Below, piece after piece: positions 38,369 to 49,644 of a stretch of 64,000 bases of DNA. The translations under genes and the position numbers were made by a program. The notes beneath the pieces were generated by a model that saw only the letters and a list, made by a program, of their open reading frames with translations, was not told the origin of the DNA and searched no databases. Source of the DNA: Tyto alba (Eukaryota; Chordata; Aves; Strigiformes; Tytonidae); the NCBI RefSeq assembly GCF_018691265.1, contig NW_024881313.1:17291518-17355517 (forward strand), in the 5' to 3' direction. Every line of letters begins with the position of its first letter. The first letter of the stretch is position 1.

Positions 38369-38925
38369 ATATGATCAGGATAATCATACAGATTTGTAGG
38401 GGTTTATTTGGACTGAAACTTTAAGTTTTTAAACATTTTTCAATGGTATGTCTAAATCTTGTGTTCAGCTGTGTAATGTACTGGATGCCAGTAATGTCAA
38501 ATATTTCAGACAAAGTTCTGATGGCATTTCAGAATAGGGATAGTAGTACCTTTGCAATTTAGCACAAAACCCAGGAAATTGTAAATAAAATTACTGAAAT
38601 AAAAACTATGTACAAATTTATATGTCTAATGAAATAACCCAAGGTATGTTTTGCACAAGTAAAACATATGATAAAATCTCCTCATCCAAATAAAAGTAAA
38701 ACAGTTTTTTGCTACAGGAATTACAGAGAAGCAATTCAGAGGGCAGATACTCAGCCCACAGTATCTTTCATTCTTACATAATCAGTGGACTAGTCCTTGC
38801 AATTTTCCATATCACTATTCAAATGGCAGGAGATACAAATATAAAGTAGTTGATGAAGTTTCACTTTTCTGTTCAAAGAAATTTATGAACAGTAAGTAAA
38901 AATCAATTCAAAATCACTCAGAATT

Positions 38926-39020
38926 ATTGATTATTTAATAATTTATTTATTTTAAGTGATTAAATTCACTTAAGAATTATTATTATTATATAATAATTAT
39001 TATTTAATTTATATTACTTA
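38926..39020. repeat. Almost pure A/T block with a perfect hairpin
   Basis: Nearly all A/T. TTAAGTG at 38952-38958 and CACTTAA at 38967-38973 form a perfect 7-bp stem around an 8-base loop. ATT and AAT triplet runs follow. Easily unwound DNA with no known role here. Confidence 0.88.
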
Positions 39021-41051
39021 GAAATATCTGTTTCATGCTTACAAAACACTGATTGCATAAACTGAAATTGTACAGTCCTTCCTGGTGTTGGGCTATATGC
39101 CATGTTTCAGCTTCTCCTCATGATAGCTGTAGTACCTCTAGTGATAGGATGGATTACTATATGTAACTATGTAAATTCAGAACTTGGATTATGCACTTTT
39201 TTTCAGAACAACCTCTCTGAGTTTCATCATGAAGATTTCTGTTAAACAGCTCAGGTGGCCAGAATTAGTGGCAAAGCAGCTGAGTGGGAATGGTGTATAC
39301 CCCTGCAGTTCCTTGCTTTCCAAACCCAAGAGCTGCTGTGGTCTCAATGCATTTAGGAAAGTTACTGAGAATATAGTTTTGTACTTGTGAGAGGAGTTGA
39401 AATAAAAGTCTCCCAAAACCTCCACAATATATTAAAAGGCAATTTTAGTCCTAATGGAGCCAATCAATAGATGTACCAGTCTCACTAGAGTTGCTTCAAT
39501 TCCCATTTGAGTCAATGGAGAAAATCCCATTGGCTTTAAGTAGAAGTTAGATTAGAAGGATTTATGAAGCAATTGTGTTCAGTCTGTGTTAGGAATAGGA
39601 AACTCTTGATATTATCCCCTTTTTTGAGGAAATCAAATATCTGTACCTTGACTTCAGATTGCATATTGAGAAAGAGGCAGAAAAAACCAAACTTCCACTT
39701 AGCTCAGATGATTGTCTGTGTATATTGCAATGTGTGGAAAGACAGAAAAATTACTTCCACAAGAGGAGGCTGATAAAATTAGTAGTCCCATCATTAGCTT
39801 TAGCAAGTAACAAGTTGAAATATTTGGAGAGCAGGAATTAAACATACACTGTTCTTTTGAATTGTGGGTGTTTTGACCTTTTTTCTTATAGTCTTTTTTC
39901 ATATATATATATCAACCCGTGAAGCCAAATTCAGTAGAAAGTAGTTTGTGCTCCTGAGACAAGTAGCTCTGATTAGTTTCTTTTTTTAAAAAAGAAGTAA
40001 AAATGTGTGTACAGACAGGCTTTGCAAAATGTATCTTTCCATGGTAAAAAAATCGTATTGTAATGACTGCAGCAGGCATAGCACCTTTTCTTATCACCTG
40101 TTTCACAAAGCCTATGTGTGAGCTTTTTTTCTGTCTTGCCTCTAACACAACCTCCTAATTTAGCCAATCTTTCATTTATGAATGGGCTCTGAGCACAAAG
40201 TTCAGCCTATTTCCAAGCTCCCTGAGGGCTCAGAGGCAATAAAATCCATCAAATCCATGAAAATGATGAACGTAAGTCCAATAAGTCCTATATATATTTT
40301 TTTTCCTAATGACATCAACTTCTGTTTCTCCTGCCTTACCTAGAAGTCTGTATGCTTCTTGTCTGTGAAAGAGCTCATACTTCATTCAGCAGCCTCAGAG
40401 AGTTTGATTTAGGATGTGGATTTTACTGCTGCCTATTTTTATAGCAGAAATTTATATATATATGTCTGTACAGTTCAGTGAGGTTAGAGGTGTGATCTTC
40501 CTGTAGAAGCATCAGTGCTTTCTTCTCTCTCTAGTTTCAGCAGAACGACCTTACTACTTGTGTTGAAATTTTCCCATTATTTAAAGGACATTTGATGCTT
40601 TAATAAACACATCTTCATTTCACAAACACCTTAGCATCTGACCTGTCATTATACAGGCATAATACAACATGGAGAGAGCATAGTAGTCTGTAGTTTCTTT
40701 CCCCAAATTATCCACAGAAGTAGAGAGCAGCTACATGGTATTGTTACCTATCTTTTACATCTCAGCCAGATCCATCTTTGATACCGCATCTTCTATTAAG
40801 AAGTCACAATTCTTGCAGTGAATCATAAAATAAGAACTGGTTCCTTTTGCAGTAAGACTTTAAAAAGTCTTTAGTATTACCCTCAGCTGTATGCAAGTAA
40901 GCTCACATGGAGATTTTGGTGCTAGCAAGGAGGGATAATGTGGACAGCATCGTAGGTCTTTGTGGGCTTTGAAAATTCTGACTTGACTATATTATTATGC
41001 AGTCCTTAAAAAGTATTAAAAATGAGTAGTCTAATGGCAGTCAGTTACATA

Positions 41052-41087
41052 CTCAGAAAGATTCAGTGTCTCAGAAAAATTCAGTGT
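41052..41087. repeat. Tandem duplication, 2 x 18 bp
   Basis: CTCAGAAAGATTCAGTGT (41052-41069) is followed directly by CTCAGAAAAATTCAGTGT (41070-41087), with one mismatch. A short local slippage duplication with no evident function. Confidence 0.92.
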
Positions 41088-42041
41088 CTTCAAAATTGTA
41101 GTGTTAGGCATGTTTATCCAAAGCAGTGATCAGATGGTATAACTCGTTGAAAATTCCTGAAGTACTTTATAATGTCTGTGGTTTACAGTGTAAATCATAC
41201 ACATTTTACAGTTAAAAATAAATTGAGCTTATGTTGCCACAGAAACTACTGCTGCTTTATTTTTGGGGAGGTGTGTCCCCCATCATCTTGCTTAAATCCA
41301 GAAATCAGTAGCAATCTATAAAATATAGAAATGTCTCAATGTAATTCTGACTACTTTGAAGCTGCTGCATTTGATAGCTAATTTAAATATTGTATTCCTG
41401 AATTATTTTATTTGTATTATAATTTTTTATAAGAAGCATGAAGAAATAGTTAAGACTGATAGTGATGCAGCTGGAAAATTGTGAAGATCAGCACCTTGAA
41501 GCCTTGTGGATCTGCAGCAGGATATAGTGCTGTGATGTTCAGTTGCATGATGTCATTTTGAAATGTGTAGCTGCAGATGAGGTACCTCTGCTCCCTGCAA
41601 GGCATCAGGAGAATTAAGACAGTCTCAGAATCATGACATAAAACAGAGGGCGTGACTAAGAAGCTACAGGAGTATGTTTGAAACCCTCTTGGGGACCCAG
41701 TCACATGAGTGTGGAGTGGTTGTATGGAGTCAAATGAAGATTTGTGCCTGGAACTATTTTCTGAACCTGCCTCTTCAAAAAGGAGAAGAGGCCTTTCTTT
41801 TGTTTGGAAAATTGGCAGCTGGAGAAGCTTTGTTTTTGAAATAAAGCCTTTATTTCCACACGCCGTTGCCAAGACTGTTTATGCATGAGATCTTATGACT
41901 GTTTAGATACAATGCGTAGGGAAGGCTAGGAACAGGAAGCAGAACCAGGTACCTCCTTCTTATAAACCAAGGGTCTAGTCACCTGGGCTAAGCTTTCTTG
42001 CACTTTCTTTCATGCAATGACCCTTGTATTTCTTTCCACAG

Positions 42042-42118
42042 CACAACTCTGTGCTGCAGGGAAGGATAGGAAGTGCATTTCTGCTGCCTTAGTGATTCAC
42101 CTCTTTTTAAACAGGAAG
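42042..42118 (+). other. Candidate 77-bp exon with strong signals at both ends
   Basis: ACCCTTGTATTTCTTTCCACAG ends at 42041, with TGAC at branch-point distance. The donor is AAG|GTATGA (GT at 42119-42120). Only one frame is open across the whole segment (entry phase 1, exit phase 0), encoding QLCAAGKDRKCISALVIHLF then LNRK. Both splice sites look good, which is uncommon among the candidates here. No known protein is recognised. Confidence 0.22.
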
Positions 42119-42362
42119 GTATGAACCTTTTGCTGAAGGAAGATCAAATCTATCATATTCTAAAGAAGTCCCATAAAACCACTGAACTGCTCAACAAAAT
42201 TCAGCCAGCATCCTTCCTTGCATTTGTTTAGAAGCTCTATTTTGCATACAGGACTAACTGTCAGCAGCAGATCTTAATACTGCTCTGAGAAAATCTACTG
42301 AATAACATTTAGAAATTTACCTCATAGAAGTGATAACCTTCAGGATCCTTCTTGGGCTCTGA

Positions 42363-42462
42363 TATCACAGAATCACAGAAAGGTTGAGGCTGGAAGGGAC
42401 CTTTTGTCCAACCCTCTTGTTCAAGCAAGGTCACCAAGAGCAGGTTTCTTAGGCACCATCTG
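42363..42462 (-). mobile_element. CR1 3'-end fragment
   Basis: A short minus-strand CR1 tail. ATCACAGAATCACAGAAAGG is followed by GTTGAGGCTGGAAGGGACCT, a shortened TTTGTCCAACCC block, and CAAGCAAGGTCACCAAGAGC. These match the 3' UTR seen in the larger minus-strand CR1 at 49645-50560. It is truncated to about 100 bp and holds no coding sequence. The right edge is approximate because similarity fades after 42445. Confidence 0.93.
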
Positions 42463-44029
42463 TGACATGAGCAGAGGTTTATTAAGGTGATAACAGTTCT
42501 GTCTTTATGTAGAAACAGGATTTTTTGAATTTTGCTGGAAAAAAAATTTCAATTGTCTGAGGAGCCATTCAGGGATTTTGAGGATTAAATTTTTAGCCTT
42601 AGATTTGTACTCGGGCACTGTCTGGGCCTAGCTGCACTTTTGGTGGATTGCTCTAGTATATGTAATTTTCCAGATCAAATATAATGGATATCCACAAGGT
42701 TAATGTCTATGGAACTCAAGGGGTATTCTGTGGGCTGAAAACAATTCAGCTTAATAGGGAGGGACCCCTACTGATATCGGTTCATCAGATGACACAAACC
42801 ATTGCAACCTGTAGGAAAAGATTAAGTCCCTTGAATCAGGTATACATACATTCTGCTATGGAAAACCACACTGGTGAGGACTGAAACAACTAATAAAGAT
42901 ACTCTTTTGGAATATTCCTATATTAAATGTCTGCCAGGGGAAAGGGAGATATGACTTCTTGTGGATGTTTCCCTGAAACACAGGGGAGGATTTAATGGAT
43001 GTTTTTCATTCACCCTGGGAAGTCCTACTCTATTCATTTATTTTTTCCTGCTGTACAGATTCCTACAATCTTAATTCTTTGGATGCTAGCCCATTCAGCA
43101 CTTCTTTTGCTTTAAAGATGTCCTGTCTGGTATTTATTCTTCCTTTCAACAGCACAAGTTTAAAATTTAGAAAATACTGGATAGCAGGAGTAACAAATAC
43201 TATATAAAGTGCAAAAGCTGAAGTTCCCTGAAACTTCTAATTTGGCCATTTCCAAGGTAGTTAGATAAGAATCCCTGTAATGAAGTGTTGGGCTTCTGAG
43301 TACAATATAATTTTTGTTAGCTGTGGTTTCAACCTATGGCACTCTAGTGGCAATCACTTTAGCATACTCATTTCCTGAACATGTAGCCCCCGTAATGCAG
43401 TCAATAGGAGAAGCAGGTTAGTGAAACAGCTGTTAATTTTCCACCATGAATGAATACTCCATCCTACTTGGTAGGTTTTTTCTTCCACCACAAGTTCAAT
43501 AAATACTTATGTCAAGTAGCACTCTCAGTAACAGACAGTTGCTAAATTAAGTTATTTTTTTTGGCAGTAATGGAAAACTAATAATGCAATTGCCATATGC
43601 AAGCCTTGGAGAAGATTTGTCTTATAATTATCATAAGAGGTTGAACTGCAGCTCTAAGAATAATAAAACACAGGGGTGGACTGTGGTACTACCAGATGAA
43701 TTGAGGTAACACTGAGATGACAGAAAGAAATCAGGTTCCCTTCCTCAAGGTTGTGCTGTTTCACAGGGGCAACTTCAAGTGAACTTCAAGCAAAGGTGGC
43801 AGAGAGGTTGGGAGCTGATGCTGCAGACTATGACTCACAGAGAGGTTCCTCCAGCAGTGTGTCCCAGCAGAGCTGTGCAGCTGTAGTTCTTACCCCTCAG
43901 AAGGTCCTAGCACAGCCAGATGTGTGCTAGTAGGCACAAAGCACAACAAAACTGCTACACATTCAGCCAGACCTGTTTTTTCCCTTCCATTCATCCCTCA
44001 ACTTCTTTCAAGATTTATTGTTGTATCTT

Positions 44030-44530
44030 CAGTAAAACGGACAGATGGAGAATTAATGCTCCTTTTGCAGCTACAGTTCAGGAAAGAGATCTTGGAATCA
44101 TCACTGACAGATATCTGAAACCATTGTCTCTGTGCAGCAGCAGCAGCTAAAAAAGCCAACAAAACACTAGAAATCAGCAGAAAGGGTATTGCGAACAAGG
44201 CAGACATTTTGCCATGGTATAAAACCTTAGTGCACCCCCGCCTTCAGTTCTGTGTGCAGTTCTAGTCTCTGCATCTCAAGAAAGACATGTTGGAGTTAGA
44301 GAAGCTACAGAGAAGAACAAATAAAATTATAAAAGTGGTGGGGCAATGCTTTATGCAGAGACTCTGAAAAGACTAGGAGTTTCCATGAAGGGAATGGATA
44401 TAGGAAAACATAACCGTTATTCACCAAATCCCACATGATCAAAATTAGGCGTGATACAATGAAAATAGTAGATCAGTTGAAAACAAATAAAGTACTTCTC
44501 CACACAGTCAGTTGTGGACTTTGTGAACTT
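44030..44530 (+). mobile_element. Old CR1-like LINE relic (ORF2 C-terminal region)
   Basis: A decayed + strand LINE fragment. Translating across frames gives INAPFAATVQERDLGIITDR, then KANKTLEISRKGIANKADIL, PWYKTLVHPRLQFCVQF, a stop, and SLHLKKDMLELEKLQRRTNK. This is the order of the CR1 ORF2 C-terminal region (ERDLGVI, KANR.LG.I, LYKTLVRPHLEYC.QFW, KKDI..LE..QRRATK). The later part, with GTACTTCTCCACACAGTC near 44491-44508, matches the noncoding-like end of these old elements. A minus-strand CR1 tail abuts its right end. A (CAG)4 run lies at 44135-44146. The left edge is uncertain. Confidence 0.8.
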
Positions 44531-44532
44531 TA

Positions 44533-44800
44533 CAGAATGACATCTCACCAAATTTCTGAGATTGGAAGGACCATCTGGTGATCACTTAGTCCAACCCCCC
44601 AGCTCAGATCAGGGGCAGCTAGAGCTGGATGCTCAGAGCTGTGTTCAGGGTTGAGTATCTTCATAGACTGAGACTCCACAAACTCTCTGGGAAATATGTG
44701 CCAGTGCTTGGATCACTCTCATGCTAAAGAAGTTTTTTCTTATGCTTAAATGGATTTTCCCAGTAGCCCAGCTGCATGTAACCCTCTGAACCAAGTAAGC
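44533..44800 (-). mobile_element. CR1 3'-end fragment
   Basis: A minus-strand CR1 piece of about 270 bp. Recognisable landmarks are GAGATTGGAAGGACCATCTG (44559-44578), TTAGTCCAACCCCCCAGCTC, GAGACTCCACAAACTCTCTG near 44670, and AAGAAGTTTTTTCTTATGCT near 44729. The same order occurs in the CR1 copy at 49645-50560. It lies back to back with an older + strand LINE relic on its left. The right end fades out near 44800. There is no usable reading frame. Confidence 0.9.
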
Positions 44801-45158
44801 TCTCTTCTCACACAGCTGACGAATTGAGAGATCCTGGCATACTCACTGGCTTCTCTGTACTCCACCTGTACGGATAGATGGCTAAGGCTTTCTCCTAGGG
44901 CAAGCTATCCCAGAATTTTCCTGGATTCTTGGCAAGGAACATACTACTGGAAAAGTATGTCTTACCTATTCTGTGAAAATTTTTAACAGGGAGGTTGTGC
45001 ATGAACGCAATAGAACATGTCAGTTTTGGCAAGAGTCATACTGTGTGGTGGTGTGAAGAGTACATTGTCAGGTGTGGGGGCTGGTACATAGAAGAACAGC
45101 TATCCCTATATGAGGGCATCCCAGAGGGTCCCAGAAAAGTCACTTTAAGGTCTATCAA

Positions 45159-45183
45159 CTGGGTTACTCATCAGATAACCCAG
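45159..45183. other. 8-bp hairpin
   Basis: CTGGGTTA (45159-45166) and TAACCCAG (45176-45183) are exact reverse complements around a 9-base loop, within an open frame of no known similarity (44995-45234). Confidence 0.92.
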
Positions 45184-45340
45184 AAGGTGCTGCATGCCCT
45201 GGGCAGAGTAGCCAGTCAAGAGATTTGGCATTGAAAACTCTGAAATAAATTCATACATATTACCAATAAGGACTCTGTTGCCTTAATTGGGCTAGAGATT
45301 AGTCATTTTGAGAAAGGAAGTTACACAGTTAAAAAGTTAG

Positions 45341-45405
45341 TGATATATACACACATGCACATACTCTCAGTCACACTGACACACATACATATGTGCATAC
45401 ACATC
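45341..45405. repeat. Degenerate CA/TA-rich simple repeat
   Basis: Imperfect CA and TA dinucleotide steps (TATATACACACATGCACATA and similar) with interruptions. Probably a decayed microsatellite. Confidence 0.85.
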
Positions 45406-46037
45406 AGCACCTCCTAAGAAATAACATATGGTTTGCTGCATTTCCAAGGTTGGAGGAGTGAAGCTCAGATCATGCTAGAGGTGGTGCCATTGGTTGCTAT
45501 TAAAAAGTCAGCACTTAACAGATAAATGTGGCATATGAAAGACCACTTTCCCTTACTCCCACACACATGCTTGAAAGAGGACATAATTTATAATATACTG
45601 CAAAATGTTGATATTTAAATGTTACATTCTGTAGATAAAAATAGGTGATTATTTATTACTTCTGTATTGCTGTGGGTGCTTAGCTCTTGATTCTTTTAAG
45701 CATTTTCTCCTCAAAGTAAGAAAGAAATCCTGTCCAGCTATATACACTGCCAGGCTTATCTCCAGAGTAAGTCATTATATTTATGAAAAGGTGTTTGTTG
45801 CCCCTTGAAGGAGAAAATTCCTATCTTAGATGTATGATTTATATAGAAATATTGTTTCATTTTAAGGAAACTGGTCATTTGAATGCACTAAATAGATTTT
45901 CTTTGGATGCAAGTTCCCTGAATTTAACAGGGAGTTTGAGTCCTGTTAGTCCCTCTGACTGCTGGGGATATAATGGCTTTTTAAAATGAAAATAATTGAA
46001 CAAGTTGTGCATTAGCACTACTGCAAGCTGCTGTGAA

Positions 46038-46066
46038 CAGTGTACAGTGATCAATACAGTACACTG
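46038..46066. other. 8-bp inverted repeat
   Basis: CAGTGTAC (46038-46045) and GTACACTG (46059-46066) pair around a 13-base spacer. It lies 45 bp before the 11-bp hairpin. Confidence 0.9.
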
Positions 46067-46110
46067 AATCCTGCTGATAACTATGTGTTCCAAGTCATAT
46101 TTTGTTGTGG

Positions 46111-46139
46111 TGTACCTTCACAGAAACAGTGAAGGTACA
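46111..46139. other. Perfect 11-bp hairpin
   Basis: TGTACCTTCAC (46111-46121) and GTGAAGGTACA (46129-46139) are exact reverse complements around a 7-base loop. The stem is too short for a microRNA precursor and no T run follows to suggest a terminator. Confidence 0.93.
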
Positions 46140-46710
46140 AGGGCATTAGGAGCCAAAATCCAGTTGGCCTTTGAGAAGGTTATTCACAATAAGCAATACT
46201 TTCACAGTAACCTGTGTAGGGTTACTGCACAAGACACAAGATATTCCTCGGGCCTGTGAGAGGATCACTCACGTTCTGGTGTAACTCCCTTGTGGATGGA
46301 CAGGACAAAATGGACATCTGGCACGACTCAGCCAGGGCACATTGCCACCTTTAATTGTTTCAGACCCTCCCTTTCCGCAGCCGCAGAGCCTGTAGAGTTG
46401 CAGGGCTCTGCAAATGAGGCCCTAGTAAAACCTTCTGCACCCCACACAGCTTCTCAGTACTTCCAGGCTGTGTTGTACTTCACTTGTCTCATCATCCCAA
46501 GATCTGCAGCTTTTTTCTATAATCTTCTAGTGTCATTCCACTCACAAGGAAACCAGGACCCCAGTGCTTCTCAGGAGCAGATGTGATCAGCACTGTTTTG
46601 TCTTCCTAATGAGTTCAGTGGGAGCAGAAACTCTTGCTTTTATACACAGGGCAAGGATTCAGCTTGTCCTAATCTAAGATTAGCCAGGTTGATCACAACG
46701 TTCATAGGGG

Positions 46711-46885
46711 TTCAGACAACCCAAACAAAGCCTTTCCCAAAAAAATAAAAAGATGTGGTGGTGTGGTATAGCCTGAGCTCTGCTTTTCTTTGTCTTTCAG
46801 CCAACCCAAACAAAGCCTTTCCCAAAAAAAAAAAAAAAAGATGTGGTGGTGTGGTATAGCCCGAGCTCTGCTTTTCTTTGTCCTT
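46711..46885. repeat. Tandem duplication, 2 copies of an 85-88 bp unit
   Basis: Two head-to-tail copies, 46711-46795 and 46796-46885. Both contain CAACCCAAACAAAGCCTTTC, an A-rich run, GATGTGGTGGTGTGGTATAG and GAGCTCTGCTTTTCTTTGTC. Apart from A-run length (the second copy has a 16-A run) only about three substitutions are visible. The duplication is therefore recent. The unit matches no repeat family I recognise. Confidence 0.95.
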
Positions 46886-47351
46886 GAAAAGGAGAAAACA
46901 GCTTCTTTATCTATTGCAGTCTTCTCCCTAAAACACATTGCTGAGGTAACTTGAAAGGCTATATTATAGAAATTATTCTCTTTCAGTTCATAGTCTCAGA
47001 GGTTGTATGTGAAATTGTTTGTGCTGTATTGAAATAGATAAAAACTAATTGTTCCCTTGTCTGTATTTATTATGGATCCTCTATTTATTTAAAAATATGC
47101 AAAGGGACTCTTGCTGTATAACCAATGGTTACACTGGGGTATGAAACAGAGTGTGATTCCCCATTCACAAAGAGAGTTTTCTGCTCTCCTAGCTATTTTT
47201 ATTTGATTTCTAATCTGTACTAAGGCATCTGTGAATATGATATCTCAGTCCAGACAGAAGAATTCTTAATCTGAAGTAAATGGAAATTACCAAATATTCC
47301 AGTGTAGCATCCATTTACTAAACTAAATAACATCTGTGTGTGCGTGAGGAA

Positions 47352-47378
47352 GGGGGTTGGGGGGGGAAGGGGATAGGG
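47352..47378 (+). other. G-quadruplex motif
   Basis: Four G runs (5, 8, 4 and 3 G) separated by loops of 2, 2 and 3 bases. This fits the canonical pattern of four runs of at least three G with loops of 1-7 bases. The surrounding sequence is AT-rich, so the motif stands out. No gene or promoter is visible beside it. Confidence 0.9.
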
Positions 47379-48743
47379 TTAATTTTGTAGTTCTGTATTT
47401 CTATTTCAAGTGAAAGGAAAACATTTAGCCAAATGTTTCATTAATGAAAGCCTAAAGAACAGCCTGAGCTTCTAAATATTTCTTATTTGCAGCAATAAGA
47501 GAGTCCAAAGAATTTGGTTAAGCTTTTCAAATCCAGAATGACATTCCTCCCACATGTCCTCCTACCAGCACCCTAAATTTACAGGCAACTTCAAATACCT
47601 TTAAACATGAATCTTGAAGGACCTTTTTACAGACTACATCCTCTTTTCAAGTTGCAGGCAAATCTGTCAGAATTTTGTCTTCTGCCAACAATGAGGATAA
47701 AATATATATACCTATCACTCAAAAGTTCAAAAGCTGCAGTTCCCAGGCTTTCATTCACAATATACACATTCAAGAATAACAAGTTGCATGTATATGTCTA
47801 GTGAATGCCCCATAGAACTATTAGTCAGAGTAAAGCTAAATTGATCTAGCTGTTATCAGACTTTTAAAATTTGATCCATCAATTACATTCCAGCTAAGAT
47901 TTAAAAAAAAGCCCAAAGATTTCCAAAGCCACATGTCCTTTTAGACACAGAGCAGATTTCCTCCTGCATTTTTATATTTTAATCAGCTTCATGCAGTATG
48001 TTCAGTCCTCCATGAAGGTAATTCAATTCCCAGACCCAACAGCTTTATCATATTTTTTTTGCTGACTTAAAACAGAAATTGCTTCCAAGTGGTGGCAGAA
48101 AGGGATTGAAAAGCCAGAACTTATTTATTTAAGATGCCCCACAATACACAAGACCTTCCAATTATTTTAAAAGTGGCATAGCGAGCTATAACTGAGACAG
48201 TCTGTGGAGGCATCTTCCCTTTACAGAAGTTAAATCATTTATGAGACTATTTGTTTCTGCTATTTAATGGCTATAAATTACCACAGTTTAAATCCATTAT
48301 GTGGTTTTCCAAAACACAGAGCCGAATGTCTCTCAGTTACAAAGGTGTGAATCCTTGATTTTAGAAGATTATTCCAAACACATCATAATGTAATAAGCTT
48401 AGTTACTGAGCATCTGTATCCTCCGTGTTACTATGTTCAGTTCAGTAGAAACTAAAATCCAGATACGTACTATCCACCCACAGAGGGGTGCTAGGTACCA
48501 GGTGACCCATTTCCTAGTGGAAAAGGACCTCTGCCTCAGTCTAGCCCCATAGGTCCTCCTTCTGTTTTCTGACCTAATGCCCCAGATACCGTCTCATCTC
48601 CTGTCTCAACAAAGCACATATCCCATGTGTGGGAGAAGAAGTGTCTTGACATGATGACAACGTGCCAGCTGACAAAGTGGCGGTTTGTTCAAGAAGGAAT
48701 AGTTAACTCCCTAATTTATTCAGCCATCAAACTTTTCTGATGT

Positions 48744-49332
48744 ATAGAATCATAGAGTATCTCATGTTAGAAGGGACCTGTAAGGATCAAATCCAACTCT
48801 CTGCTACTCACAGGACTACCTAAAACTAAATCATATGACTAAGAGCATCATCCAAATACTTCTTGAACTCTGACAGTCTTGGTGCTGTGACCACTTCCCT
48901 GGGGACCCTGTTCCAGTGACCGACCACCCTCTCAGTGAAGAATCTTTTCCTCATGTCCAATCTGAATTTCCCCTGACGCAGCTTCATTCCATTTCCTCGT
49001 GTCCTGTTGCTGGTCACCAGGGAGAGATCAACACCTCCCCCTCTGCTGTCCTCCTTGGGGAAGTTGTAGACTGCGAAGAGGTCAACCCTCAGCCTTCTCT
49101 TCTCCAAGCTGAACAAGCCACGTGACCTCAGCCACACCTCATAAATTTTGTCCTTGGTTGCCCTCCTATGGACATACTCTAATAGTTCGATGTCCTTCTT
49201 ATATTGAGGTGCCCAAAACTGCGCACAATAATCGAGGTGGGACTGCACCAGTGCACTGCAGAGTGGGACAGTCATCTCCCTTGACTGGTTACCTATGCTG
49301 TGCTTGATGCATCCCGGGACATGGGGTTTGGC
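48744..49332 (-). mobile_element. CR1 LINE, 5'-truncated, intact ORF2 C-terminus
   Basis: A minus-strand CR1 copy whose 3' end lies at 48744 (ATAGAATCATAGAG). On the minus strand it covers the last part of ORF2 and a very short 3' UTR. Landmarks on the + strand are GTGACCACTTCCCTGGGGAC (48887-48906), CAGTGAAGAATCTTTTCCTC near 48932, and GCTGTGCTTGATGCATCCC at 49297-49315. It is less decayed than the + strand relics at 21.6 and 44.0 kb. Only the C-terminal 150 or so codons of ORF2 are present, so it cannot mobilise itself. Confidence 0.95.
48826..49275 (-). pseudogene. CR1 ORF2 C-terminal fragment, still open (149 codons)
   Basis: An uninterrupted 149-codon frame from the CR1 at 48744-49332, ending at the normal ORF2 stop. 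It contains LCSALVQSHLDYCAQFWAPQ, YKKDIELLEYVHRRATK, RGLFSLEKRRLRVDLFAVYN, SNRTRGNGMKLRQGKFRLDM and RVVGHWNRVPREVV, and ends ...DDALSHMI. These are the conserved C-terminal blocks of avian CR1 ORF2, downstream of the reverse transcriptase active site. The apparent first Met is internal to the original protein. The intact frame suggests a moderately young insertion. I infer no host function. Confidence 0.9.
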
Positions 49333-49644
49333 AATAAAACTAAGTAAAACAGTAAGAATCTCAGAGCAACACAGCTGAAGATATTAAACAGCAAGGAAGA
49401 AAAAATAGATGAGGTATGACACCACAAGAAACCTCATGCAAGAACAGTGTTTGATTTACTCTGTTGCTTAGTAGCACAACTTCCAGGTAGTCTTTACTAC
49501 CTTTACTCATTTGCTGGTTGTTCTTGATGATTGACTGCTGGTTGTTCCTGCCAGTCATTACAGTCTCTAAACATATTAGTCTGTATTAAAGTAGTTTTGC
49601 ATGAGAAAGAAACCTCCCTAAGATCTGAATTGGTCCTGAGATTG

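Larger units (their letters stand above)
32471..42362. other. Unique AT-rich DNA
   Basis: No gene recognised except candidates at 36705, 38108 and 42042. The minus-strand frame at 41450-41872 (140 codons) has no domain, repeat match or splice context. Confidence 0.65.
44801..48743. other. Unique DNA within the CR1-rich segment
   Basis: Holds the 85-bp duplication, a G-quadruplex motif, three short hairpins and a decayed CA repeat. No gene recognised. 44801-45240 is slightly less AT-rich and might be an old unrecognised repeat. Confidence 0.6.

Noticed and set aside
41450..41872. 140-codon minus-strand open frame
   Set aside because: No motif or family resemblance, and no acceptor or donor in a suitable place.
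44135..44146. (CAG)4 run as a triplet-repeat locus
   Set aside because: Only four units, inside a decayed LINE relic.
44995..45234. 79-codon frame that might be a retroviral or repeat relic
   Set aside because: No retroviral motif (no protease, reverse transcriptase or integrase signature, no primer-binding site) is visible. Kept only as possible unrecognised repeat.
46111..46139. Hairpin as a microRNA precursor or terminator
   Set aside because: The stem is only 11 bp and no T run follows, so it fits neither.
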